DNA from: Verrucomicrobiia bacterium
GTDB lineage: Bacteria > Verrucomicrobiota > Verrucomicrobiia > Verrucomicrobiales > Akkermansiaceae
Length of the DNA: 64,000 bases
Reading direction: 5' to 3'
NCBI GenBank assembly: GCA_030431475.1
Contig: JAUIJD010000006.1
Span: 62,001 to 126,000 of the forward strand
The notes under the pieces are model-generated. The model worked only from the letters and a program-made list of their open reading frames with translations, was not told the origin of the DNA and did no database searches. Below are positions 24,568-32,103 of this stretch, one piece after another (position 1 is the first letter of the stretch; every line of letters starts with the position of its first letter). Position numbers and translations under genes: made by a program.

Positions 24568-24683
24568 AGCCTGGCCCGGACCGTTTCTCCAGCTCTTCCG
24601 GGCCTAACCGTCAAAATATGCGCATCTCCTGACGTCGGGAGCGTGGTTCCTGCGCGCCGGCTGGCGTTTCTTGAGCGCAGCCG

Positions 24684-25781
24684 ATGGTCGCGTCCGCCCA
24701 GTCCTCCGATCCTTTTGCCGAAAGGCCCTTTCTGGTCTTTTGGGAGATCACCCGCGCCTGCGCGCTGGCCTGTCGTCACTGCCGCGCCGAGGCGCAGTCG
24801 CACCGCCACCCGGACGAGCTCGACACCCCCGAGGCCTTCGCCCTGGTCGATCGGCTGGCCGAGCTCGAACCGCCGATGCTCATCCTCACCGGCGGCGACC
24901 CGCTGATGCGTTCCGACGTGCTCGAGATCGGTCGTCGCGCCAGCGACGCCGGCATCCGCGTCGGCCTCAGCCCGGCCGCCACCGCACGGCTCACCCGCTA
25001 CGACTTCTCGAAGATCCGCGATGCCGGGATCCAGCGGATCTCGCTCAGCCTCGATGGCGCCACCGCGGCCACCCACGACGCCTTCCGCGGCCTGACGGGC
25101 ACCTTCGAACGAACGCTCGAGGCCGTCGAGCTCGCCCACGCCGCCGGGCTCTCCATCCAGATCAACACCACGCTCACCCGCTCGAACGTCGCCGAGTTCC
25201 CGGCTTTCCGCGACCTGATGTTCCAGCTCGAGCCGGCCATGTGGAGCGTCTTCCTGCTGGTGCCCACCGGCCGGGCGCAAGCCGACGAGGTCCCCGATTC
25301 CGCCGATCTCGAGCGCATCTTCGGCGAGATGGCCGACCTCGTCGGCAAGGCGCCCTTCGCGGTGAAGACCACCGAGGGCCACCACTTCCGCCGCGTGCTC
25401 GCGCAGCGCGGCATGGGGGGGCACAAGGGTCGTCAGGGCATGCGTTCGCCGCTCGGCATCCGCGACGGACGCGGCGTGATGTTCATTTCCCACACCGGCG
25501 TCGTCAGCCCCAGCGGCTTCCTGCCGATGGACTGCGGCAACGTCCGCCACCGCGACCCCGGTGACATCTACCGCCAGCACCCGCTTTTCGTCAGCCTGCG
25601 CGACTCCGATGCGCTCGGGGGCAAATGCGGACGATGCGAGTTCCGCCGGATCTGCGGCGGCTCGCGAGCCCGGGCCTACGGCCTCACCGGCGATGCCTTC
25701 GCCGCCGACCCCGCCTGCTCCTATCAGCCGGAGAGACGGAAGACTCGAAGACAGAAGACCCAAGACCGGAATGCGGACTGA
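24684..25781 (+). CDS. SPASM-domain radical SAM protein (near NirJ family)
   Basis: A 365-residue radical SAM enzyme. The [4Fe-4S] site CALACRHC (Cys 26, 30, 33) is followed by LTGGDPLM and SLDGATAATHDAFRG. The C-terminal SPASM cluster region shows MDCGN, GGKCGRCEFRRICGGS and DPAC. The layout fits the heme-biosynthesis-linked radical SAM group whose genes sit beside nirJ/ahbC (TIGR04053-like). The next gene is a NirJ/AhbC-type protein 23 bases away, so they are likely co-transcribed. Role inferred: side-chain chemistry on a siroheme-derived tetrapyrrole, or peptide modification; the substrate cannot be decided. Confidence 0.8.
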   Translation: MVASAQSSDPFAERPFLVFWEITRACALACRHCRAEAQSHRHPDELDTPEAFALVDRLAELEPPMLILTGGDPLMRSDVLEIGRRASDAGIRVGLSPAATARLTRYDFSKIRDAGIQRISLSLDGATAATHDAFRGLTGTFERTLEAVELAHAAGLSIQINTTLTRSNVAEFPAFRDLMFQLEPAMWSVFLLVPTGRAQADEVPDSADLERIFGEMADLVGKAPFAVKTTEGHHFRRVLAQRGMGGHKGRQGMRSPLGIRDGRGVMFISHTGVVSPSGFLPMDCGNVRHRDPGDIYRQHPLFVSLRDSDALGGKCGRCEFRRICGGSRARAYGLTGDAFAADPACSYQPERRKTRRQKTQDRNAD

Positions 25782-25804
25782 AGTCTGCGCACCATCCACC
25801 ACTC

Positions 25805-27019
25805 ATGATCAATCTGACCCGACTCTGGACCGGCCACGAACAGCCGGCCGACCATCTCCGCTACGGCCACGGACACGGTTCCCCCGACAGCGCCCGCAAG
25901 CGGCGCCCCATCGTCGTCTGGAACATCACCCGCACCTGCAACCTGCGCTGCATCCACTGCTACTCCGACTCGATGGCCCGCCAGTACCCCGGCGAGCTCG
26001 ACTGGGAGCAGATGCAGGCGGTCGTCGAGGACCTGTCGAAATACGAGGTTCCCTCGCTGCTGCTTTCCGGCGGAGAGCCGATGATCCACCCGCGGTTCTT
26101 CGACCTGGTCGACCTGGCGACGGAGAAGGGGCTCAAGCTCACCATCTCCACCAACGGCACGCTCATCACGCCGGAGAAGGCGGCCCGGCTGAAGCAGGCC
26201 AACGTCGCCTACGTCGGCATCTCGCTCGACGGCATCGGCGACATCCACGACCACTTCCGCGGCAAGCAGGGCGCGTTCGAGGCCGCGGTCCGCGGCTTCC
26301 GGCACTGCCACGACGTCGACCAGAAGACCGGCCTGCGGTTGACCCTCACCCGCCACAACGTCGAGAACATCGAGCGCATCCTCGACTTCATCGAGGAGGA
26401 GGAAATCAAGCGTGTCTGCTTCTACCACCTCGTTCCCGCCGGACGCGGCAGCGATTTGCAGGTGCTCGACCCCAGCGCCGCCCGCCATGCGATCGACACC
26501 CTCATCGCCCGCGTCGAGAACTGGCATGAACGCGGCGTGCACCGTGAGCTGCTCACGGTCACCCAGCCGGCCGACGGCGCCTACCTCCTGCTGCGCATGG
26601 AGCAGGAGAATCATCCGAATCTCGAGCAGGCCCGCCGGCTGCTCGGTTGGAACGGCGGCGGCGCCAACAGCTCCGGGCGCGGCATCGCCAACATCGACAC
26701 CCAGGGCAACGTCCACCCCGACCAGTTCTGGCAGGACGTCATCCTCGGAAACGTCAAGCGCACCCCCTTCTCCACCATCTGGGAGGAAAAATACGCGCCC
26801 ACCGCGCCGATGCTCGAGGAGATCCGCAAGATCGGCCTGCTCAGTCAGGAGGAACGCAAGGAGCGGATGCACGGCCGCTGCCGCGCCTGCCGCTGGTTCA
26901 AGGTCTGCGGCGGCGGCTTCCGCACCCGCGCCGCCTTCTGCAACGACGACCTCTGGGGCAGCGACCCCGGTTGCTACCTCGCGGAAAACGAGATCACCGA
27001 AGACGTGCTGAGCGCATGA
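25805..27019 (+). CDS. nirJ: NirJ/AhbC-type radical SAM protein (heme d1 or alternative heme pathway)
   Basis: A 404-residue SPASM radical SAM protein. It opens MINLTRLWTGHEQPADHLRY, the hallmark start of the NirJ/AhbC family, then CNLRCIHCYSD (Cys 45, 49, 52), LLSGGEPMIHP, and a C-terminal cluster region with HGRCRACRWFKVCGGGFRTRA and DPGC. NirJ acts in heme d1 assembly and AhbC deacetylates 12,18-didecarboxysiroheme; sequence reading alone does not separate them. The NnrS gene downstream favours a link to nitrogen oxides. The stop codon merges with an AGGAG-type repeat. No nirS or other heme d1 gene lies in the window. Confidence 0.8.
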   Translation: MINLTRLWTGHEQPADHLRYGHGHGSPDSARKRRPIVVWNITRTCNLRCIHCYSDSMARQYPGELDWEQMQAVVEDLSKYEVPSLLLSGGEPMIHPRFFDLVDLATEKGLKLTISTNGTLITPEKAARLKQANVAYVGISLDGIGDIHDHFRGKQGAFEAAVRGFRHCHDVDQKTGLRLTLTRHNVENIERILDFIEEEEIKRVCFYHLVPAGRGSDLQVLDPSAARHAIDTLIARVENWHERGVHRELLTVTQPADGAYLLLRMEQENHPNLEQARRLLGWNGGGANSSGRGIANIDTQGNVHPDQFWQDVILGNVKRTPFSTIWEEKYAPTAPMLEEIRKIGLLSQEERKERMHGRCRACRWFKVCGGGFRTRAAFCNDDLWGSDPGCYLAENEITEDVLSA

Positions 27020-27045
27020 AAGGAGCGCCGATTATGAAATCGGCA
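27020..27045. repeat. REP-like repeat, AGGAG + hairpin family, copy 1
   Basis: AAGGAGC followed by GCCGATT-ATGA-AATCGGC and A. It begins at the nirJ stop codon. Near-identical copies lie at 28379-28405 (same direction) and 28572-28597 (opposite direction). A related copy with a different stem is at 36184-36207. Confidence 0.7.
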
Positions 27046-27087
27046 CCTCGCGAATTCAAGTGGACGATTTCAACCTTAGATATTGGA

Positions 27088-27169
27088 ACCGCCAAGACAC
27101 AAAGGTCGCAAAGGTCGTGAATTTCAGTACTCCACCGGTCGAGCTTGGCGCTCTTGGCGTCTTGGCGGT
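27088..27169. repeat. Imperfect palindromic intergenic repeat (CCGCCAAGAC type)
   Basis: The left end reads AACCGCCAAGACACAAAGG and the right end CTTGGCGTCTTGGCGGT, which pair over about 17 bases with a few mismatches. This resembles the 'CCGCCAAGACGCCAAG' palindromic repeats found between genes in many environmental bacteria. It fills most of the gap between nirJ and nnrS. Confidence 0.55.
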
Positions 27170-27219
27170 GAATCCCGGTACCAAGCTGGCATGAGATGCC
27201 CACACCAGGCACCGAGCGG

Positions 27220-28476
27220 ATGAACCGTCTCGACCGCGCCGCCGCCGAGCCGTTCCGGGCCTTCTTTCCGCTCGGTGGGGCGGCCTCGGTCGTCGGCGTA
27301 CTCCTATGGCCGGCGTACTTCGCCGGCTGGGTGGAGACCTGGCCGCTCGAAGCCCACGCCCGCTGGATGGTCGTCGGCTTCGGCGGGTGTTTCGTCACCG
27401 GCTTCCTCGGCACCGCCGGCCCCCGCCTGCTCGGCACCGACCCGTGGTGCCGCTTCGAGTTGCTGTGGCATCTCGCAATGGCGCTGGCGGTGATGGCCTG
27501 CCTCGCCACGCAGGCGATCGGAGCGGCGGATCTCCTCACCGGTTTCTGGCTGATCGGGGTGCTCACCTCCCTGCTCTTCCGCCTGCTTGTCGGTCGCCGC
27601 GACGTCCCGCCCCCGGGGCTCCCCATCGCCCTGCTCGGTGTCCTCGGTGCGGCGTTTTCCGCCTTCGTCCTGAGCGTCGATGGCGTGCTTCACCTTTCCG
27701 CCCCGCTGCGCGGCTTCTGCCGGCTCATGCTATTCCAGGGCCTGCTCTGGCTGCCCGTCCTCGGCGTCGCACCCTACCTGCTGCCGCGCTTCTTCGGCCG
27801 CGACTCCCGCCACTCGCTTCCCGAGTCCCGCGCCGTGCCGAGGGCCTGGTGGAAACCCTTCACCGCTTCGCTCGTCGCCGGCCTCGCGCTGATCGCGAGC
27901 TTCTGGATCGAGGTCCGCTGGGGCGGCCGCCCCGGCATGGCGCTGCGGGCCGCGGTGGTGCTCGGCTACCTCGCCGGCGCGGTGCCGGGGTGGTTCGGCT
28001 TCTCCAAGGTCAACGGCCTGGGCCTCGCGCTGCGCTGGATCCTGCCCGCCGCCGCCGGCGGATGGTGGCTGGCCGCCGCCTTTCCGCCGCTGCGCATCGG
28101 CTCGCTGCACCTGATGTTCATCGGCGGCACCGGGCTCATCCTGCTCGCCGTGGCGACGCGCGTGATGCTCGGCCACGCCGGACGCCACGACCGCCTCGCC
28201 TCGCCGATGCGCTGGATGCACGGCCTGTGGTTCCTCACGCTCTTCACCGCCGCCACCCGCGTCGCCGCGGACTTCGTGCCGGCGATCCGCACCTCCCACT
28301 ACCTCTACGCCGCCATGATGTGGACCGTGGTGGTCGGCTTCTGGGCGTGGAAGCTGCGCCGCGAAAAAAGAATGCCGGAAAGGAGCGCCGATGATGAAAT
28401 CGGCACGCCCATGAGCAGGCCGAAGAGAAGTACCCGGGTTGCCTCCCACAAGCGCTGCGGCAGACACTCCTCGTAG
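27220..28476 (+). CDS. nnrS: NnrS family membrane protein
   Basis: A 418-residue protein with about 12 hydrophobic spans over its whole length, matching NnrS, a heme- and copper-containing membrane protein linked to nitric oxide tolerance and denitrification. Conserved-looking parts are EPFRAFFPLGG near the start, GFGGCFVTGFLGTAGPRLLG, and HLMFIGGTGLILLAVATRVMLGHAGR. ATG 27220 was chosen (GAGCGG just upstream); ATG 27196 would add 8 residues. The last ~30 residues (ERSADDEIGTPMSRPKR...) are encoded by an AGGAG-type repeat and the sequence after it, so the natural C-terminus was probably changed by the repeat's arrival. Confidence 0.85.
   Translation: MNRLDRAAAEPFRAFFPLGGAASVVGVLLWPAYFAGWVETWPLEAHARWMVVGFGGCFVTGFLGTAGPRLLGTDPWCRFELLWHLAMALAVMACLATQAIGAADLLTGFWLIGVLTSLLFRLLVGRRDVPPPGLPIALLGVLGAAFSAFVLSVDGVLHLSAPLRGFCRLMLFQGLLWLPVLGVAPYLLPRFFGRDSRHSLPESRAVPRAWWKPFTASLVAGLALIASFWIEVRWGGRPGMALRAAVVLGYLAGAVPGWFGFSKVNGLGLALRWILPAAAGGWWLAAAFPPLRIGSLHLMFIGGTGLILLAVATRVMLGHAGRHDRLASPMRWMHGLWFLTLFTAATRVAADFVPAIRTSHYLYAAMMWTVVVGFWAWKLRREKRMPERSADDEIGTPMSRPKRSTRVASHKRCGRHSS
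28379..28405. repeat. REP-like repeat, AGGAG + hairpin family, copy 2
   Basis: AAAGGAGC followed by GCCGAT-GATGAA-ATCGGC and A. It differs from copy 1 by one loop base. It lies inside the nnrS reading frame near its 3' end and is read as part of the protein (ERSADDEIG). Confidence 0.7.
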
Positions 28477-28571
28477 CATCCTCCTCTTCATCCTCCCCCA
28501 TCCTCTTCATTCAGCAAAGCTCCCCCTCGCAGCCCGGCTCACCGGATCCACAAACGCGCTAGAACCGCCGA

Positions 28572-28597
28572 TGCCGATTTCATCATCGGCGCTCCTT
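28572..28597. repeat. REP-like repeat, AGGAG + hairpin family, copy 3 (inverted)
   Basis: This is the reverse complement of copy 2, 167 bases further on. The inverted pair could form a long-range hairpin spanning the nnrS end, and it separates nnrS from the convergent transglutaminase gene. Confidence 0.7.
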
Positions 28598-28600
28598 CCT

Positions 28601-31600
28601 TCAGCCCCGCAGATCCAGCGTGACCGGGAAGTCGTGCGACGGATCCTCGGGGCGGACTTCGGTGTAGGTTACGGCGGGGCCACCGGGACGCGATTCCATG
28701 CTCCGTCGTCCCGCCGTCCCCAAGGCTCCGGTTTCCATCACCCCCGGCGTGTGACCCTGCTGCCAGAAGCGGCTGTGACGTCTCGACTCGGCCTCGTAGG
28801 CGTTGACCGGGAAGGTCTCGTAGCTCCGTCCGCCCGGGTGGGAGACGTGGTAGACGCACCCGCCGAGCGACTTGCGGTTCCAGGTATCGACGACGTCGAA
28901 GGTCAGCGGCGTGTGCACCGGAACGGTCGGATGCATCGCCGACCACGGGTCCCATGCCTTGTAGCGCACGCCCGCCACGAACTCACCACGACGACCGGTC
29001 GGGTGCAGCGGGATGCGGCGGCCGTTGCACACCAGCACGTGCCTTTCCTCGACCATGCCGCGGATCCGCACCTGCACCCGTTCCACCGACGAGTCGACGT
29101 AGCGGGCGGTCCCGCTGCCGCTGGCCTCCTCGCCGAGCACGTGCCAGGGCTCGAGCGCCATGCGCACCTCGATCTCGACGCCGTCGTGGCAGACGCGCCC
29201 GTAGACGGGAAAGCGGAACTCGTGGAAGGGCTCGAGCCAGGCCCAGTCAAAGGCAATGCCGGCGCGCTTCAGGTGTCCGGCGACGTCGATCATGTCGGCA
29301 CGGACGAAATGCGGGAGCATGAAACGGTCGTGCAGCTCGGTGCCCCACCGGATCAGGGGACGCTCGTAGGGTTCGTCCCAGAAGCAGGCGAGCAGCGAGC
29401 GCACCAGAAGCATCTGCACGAGGCTCATCCGCGCGTGCGGCGGCATTTCGAATGCCCGGAGCTCCAGCAAGCCGAGCCGACCCGAGGCCGCTCCGGGCGC
29501 GTAGAGCTTGTCGATGCAGAACTCCGCGCGGTGGGTGTTGCCGGTGAGATCGGTGAGGAGATTGCGGAGCACCCGGTCGATCAACCACGGCGGATCGTCC
29601 GCCGAGGGAAGCTGGCCGAAGGCGATGTCGAGCTCGAACAGGCGGTCGTCGCGCCCCTCGTCCACCCGCGGCGCCTGGCTGGTGGGACCGAGGAACAGTC
29701 CGGAGAAGAGGTAGGACAGGCCCGGGTGGTGCTGCCAGAAGGTGATCAGGCTGCGCAGCAGGTCGGGGCGACGCAGGAACGGGCTGGCGTCGGGAGTCGC
29801 CCCGCCGATCGTCACGTGGTTGCCGCCGCCGGTCCCGGTGTGGCGACCGTCGAGCATGAACTTCTCCGTGCCGAGTCTCGATCGACGAGCTTCCTCGTAC
29901 AAGGCGGTGGTGTTGGAGACGAGTTCCTCCCATGAACCGGCCGGATGGATGTTGACCTCGATCACCCCGGGATCCGGCGTGACCTTGATGCGCTCGACGC
30001 GGCGGTCGTAGGGCACTTCGTATCCTTCGATGATCACCGGCATTCCGAGCTTCGCCGCCGCCTTCTCCACCGCCTCGAGGAGCACGAGGTAGTGCTCGAG
30101 CTGACTCACCGGAGGGAAGAAGACGTGGAGCCTGCCGCGGCGGGCTTCGAAGCACATCGCGGTGGGCGTCATTCCCCCTCCATGATCCTCGTCGCCGCTT
30201 TCCTGCTCGGAGCGTCCGGGCTCGGGCGCCACGTCGGCGAACGGCCCCGGGGGTCTCGCCTCCCCATGCGCGCTCTGCAGGGTGCGTCCGGCGGGAAGAA
30301 AGCCTCCGGGAGGTGCCAGCGGCTCGACCGGCTCCAGCGGCGAACGCTCGAGGTCGGCCCGCTCGCGCCGACGCTGCTCGTTGCCCACCAGCGACTCCAG
30401 CGGCAGCCGGAATCCCATCGGCGAGCCCCCGGGCAGCAGGAACATCCGGCCCCGCCGGAACTCCCAGCGCGAGCTTTTCCAAACCTCGGTTTCGGGATCC
30501 CATTCGAGCGGCAGGGCGTAGCCGGTCGGGGTCTTCACCCCGCGGTCGAGCAGCTCGACCAGATACTTCCGCTCCAGAGGATCGTCGAGGTTCGCTTCGT
30601 GCGGGTCGATATCCACCGGCAGCGTGCCTTCACGCCACAGGTAGTAGAAGGCGTCCTCGTAGCCCGTGACCAGGTGCTCGGCCCGGCAGTGCAGGGTCTC
30701 GACCAGGGCTCTGCCGAACGCCTCGGCCTGCTCCGGTCCGTGGCCAAGATCGGAGGCCGCCGCGGCGAGCAGGGAACGATCCCGCCACAGCGGCTCGCCA
30801 TCCTTGCGCCAGAGCACCGAATAGGCCCAGCGAGGCAGAGGCTCTCCGGGGTACCACTTCCCTTCGCCGTAGTGCAGCAGCCCGTCCGGTGCGAAGACCT
30901 GTTCGAGCCGTCCGAGCAGATCGAGGGCCAGCCTCCGCTTCTCCGGGCTGTCCGCGGTGAAATTCCACTCGTCGCCGTCCATGTCGTCGACCGAAACGAA
31001 GGTCGGCTCGCCTCCCATCGTCATCTCGACACCGGCCGACCCGAGACGCTCGTCGACCCGGCGACCGAGCGCCTCGATCGCCGACCACTCCTCGTCGCTG
31101 TAAGGCATGGTCACCCGCGGGTCCTCATGGACGCGGCGGACTTCGTTGACGTAGAAGAACTCGGTCTCGCACTCGTCCAGACTGCCGACGACCGGCGCGG
31201 CGCTGGCCGGCTCCGGCGTGCAGGAAAGCGGGATGTGCCCCTCGCCGGCGAGGAGTCCCGAGGTCGGATCGAGCCCGACCCAGCCGGCGCCAGGGATGAA
31301 CACCTCCGCCCACGCGTGAAGGTCGGTGAAGTCCTCGGTCGGTCCCGAAGGTCCATCGAGCGACTCCTGGTCGGGCTTGAGCTGGACGAGGTATCCCGAG
31401 ACAAAACGCGCGGCCAGCCCGAGGTGACGCGCCAACTGCACCAGCAGGAAGGCGGAATCCCGGCACGATCCCTTCTTCAACGACAAGGTTTCCTCGCAGC
31501 TCTGAACGCCGGGCGCCAGCCGGATGCCGTATTCGACCGCGCGGTGGACGATGCCGTTGATCTCCACGAGAAAGTCGACGGTCCGCTTCTTCTCGCGAGG

Positions 31601-32002
31601 CACGGAGTCGAAAAGTCGCCGCAGCTTCGGCCCATCCTCCCGGATCTTCAGGTATGGCGCCAGTTCGTGGGCGAGGTGTTCGTCGTACTCGAACGGGAAC
31701 TCCTCGGCGCTCTCCTCGACGAAGAAGTCGAAGGGGTTGATCACGGTCATGTCGGCGACCAGATCCACCTCGATTCGGAGTTTCCTCGTCTTCTCCGGAA
31801 AAACCAAACGGGCGCACCAGTTTCCGAATGGATCCTGCTGCCAGTTGAGGAACTGCTCCGCAGGCTCGACCTTGAGCGAGTAGGCGAGGACCGGCGTGCG
31901 GGAGTGAACGCAGGGCCGGAGGCGGATCACGTGCGGTCCGAGCGAGATCTCGCGATCGTAGCGGTATTCAGTGACGTGGTGGAGGCCGACGCGGATGGAC
32001 AT
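28601..32002 (-). CDS. Transglutaminase-like protein with DUF2126
   Basis: A 1133-residue protein. The N-terminal third is a transglutaminase-like domain with a full triad: Cys180 in KKGSCRDSAFLL, His229 in DLHAWAEVF and Asp245 in GLDPTSG, preceded by the usual beta-rich N-lobe (VTEYRYDREISLGPHVIRLRP). The remaining ~770 residues match DUF2126, including VEMTMGGEPTFVSVDDMDG and GRHTGTGGGNHVTIGG. It is divergent from a permuted ATP-grasp/alpha-E gene and a second transglutaminase, a conserved partnership predicted to make or tag peptides through amide bonds. ATG 32002 was chosen; upstream in-frame codons lack family similarity. The substrate is unknown. Confidence 0.9.
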   Translation of the reverse strand: MSIRVGLHHVTEYRYDREISLGPHVIRLRPCVHSRTPVLAYSLKVEPAEQFLNWQQDPFGNWCARLVFPEKTRKLRIEVDLVADMTVINPFDFFVEESAEEFPFEYDEHLAHELAPYLKIREDGPKLRRLFDSVPREKKRTVDFLVEINGIVHRAVEYGIRLAPGVQSCEETLSLKKGSCRDSAFLLVQLARHLGLAARFVSGYLVQLKPDQESLDGPSGPTEDFTDLHAWAEVFIPGAGWVGLDPTSGLLAGEGHIPLSCTPEPASAAPVVGSLDECETEFFYVNEVRRVHEDPRVTMPYSDEEWSAIEALGRRVDERLGSAGVEMTMGGEPTFVSVDDMDGDEWNFTADSPEKRRLALDLLGRLEQVFAPDGLLHYGEGKWYPGEPLPRWAYSVLWRKDGEPLWRDRSLLAAAASDLGHGPEQAEAFGRALVETLHCRAEHLVTGYEDAFYYLWREGTLPVDIDPHEANLDDPLERKYLVELLDRGVKTPTGYALPLEWDPETEVWKSSRWEFRRGRMFLLPGGSPMGFRLPLESLVGNEQRRRERADLERSPLEPVEPLAPPGGFLPAGRTLQSAHGEARPPGPFADVAPEPGRSEQESGDEDHGGGMTPTAMCFEARRGRLHVFFPPVSQLEHYLVLLEAVEKAAAKLGMPVIIEGYEVPYDRRVERIKVTPDPGVIEVNIHPAGSWEELVSNTTALYEEARRSRLGTEKFMLDGRHTGTGGGNHVTIGGATPDASPFLRRPDLLRSLITFWQHHPGLSYLFSGLFLGPTSQAPRVDEGRDDRLFELDIAFGQLPSADDPPWLIDRVLRNLLTDLTGNTHRAEFCIDKLYAPGAASGRLGLLELRAFEMPPHARMSLVQMLLVRSLLACFWDEPYERPLIRWGTELHDRFMLPHFVRADMIDVAGHLKRAGIAFDWAWLEPFHEFRFPVYGRVCHDGVEIEVRMALEPWHVLGEEASGSGTARYVDSSVERVQVRIRGMVEERHVLVCNGRRIPLHPTGRRGEFVAGVRYKAWDPWSAMHPTVPVHTPLTFDVVDTWNRKSLGGCVYHVSHPGGRSYETFPVNAYEAESRRHSRFWQQGHTPGVMETGALGTAGRRSMESRPGGPAVTYTEVRPEDPSHDFPVTLDLRG

Positions 32003-32103
32003 GGGTCTTTCCTTCTCTGAAGCGGATCGGATGCCAAGTCCGGAAACATCCCGGTTTCGCCAAGCGAGTTGCAATCCAACCGAAGCCCCGTCATATCCCC
32101 GTC

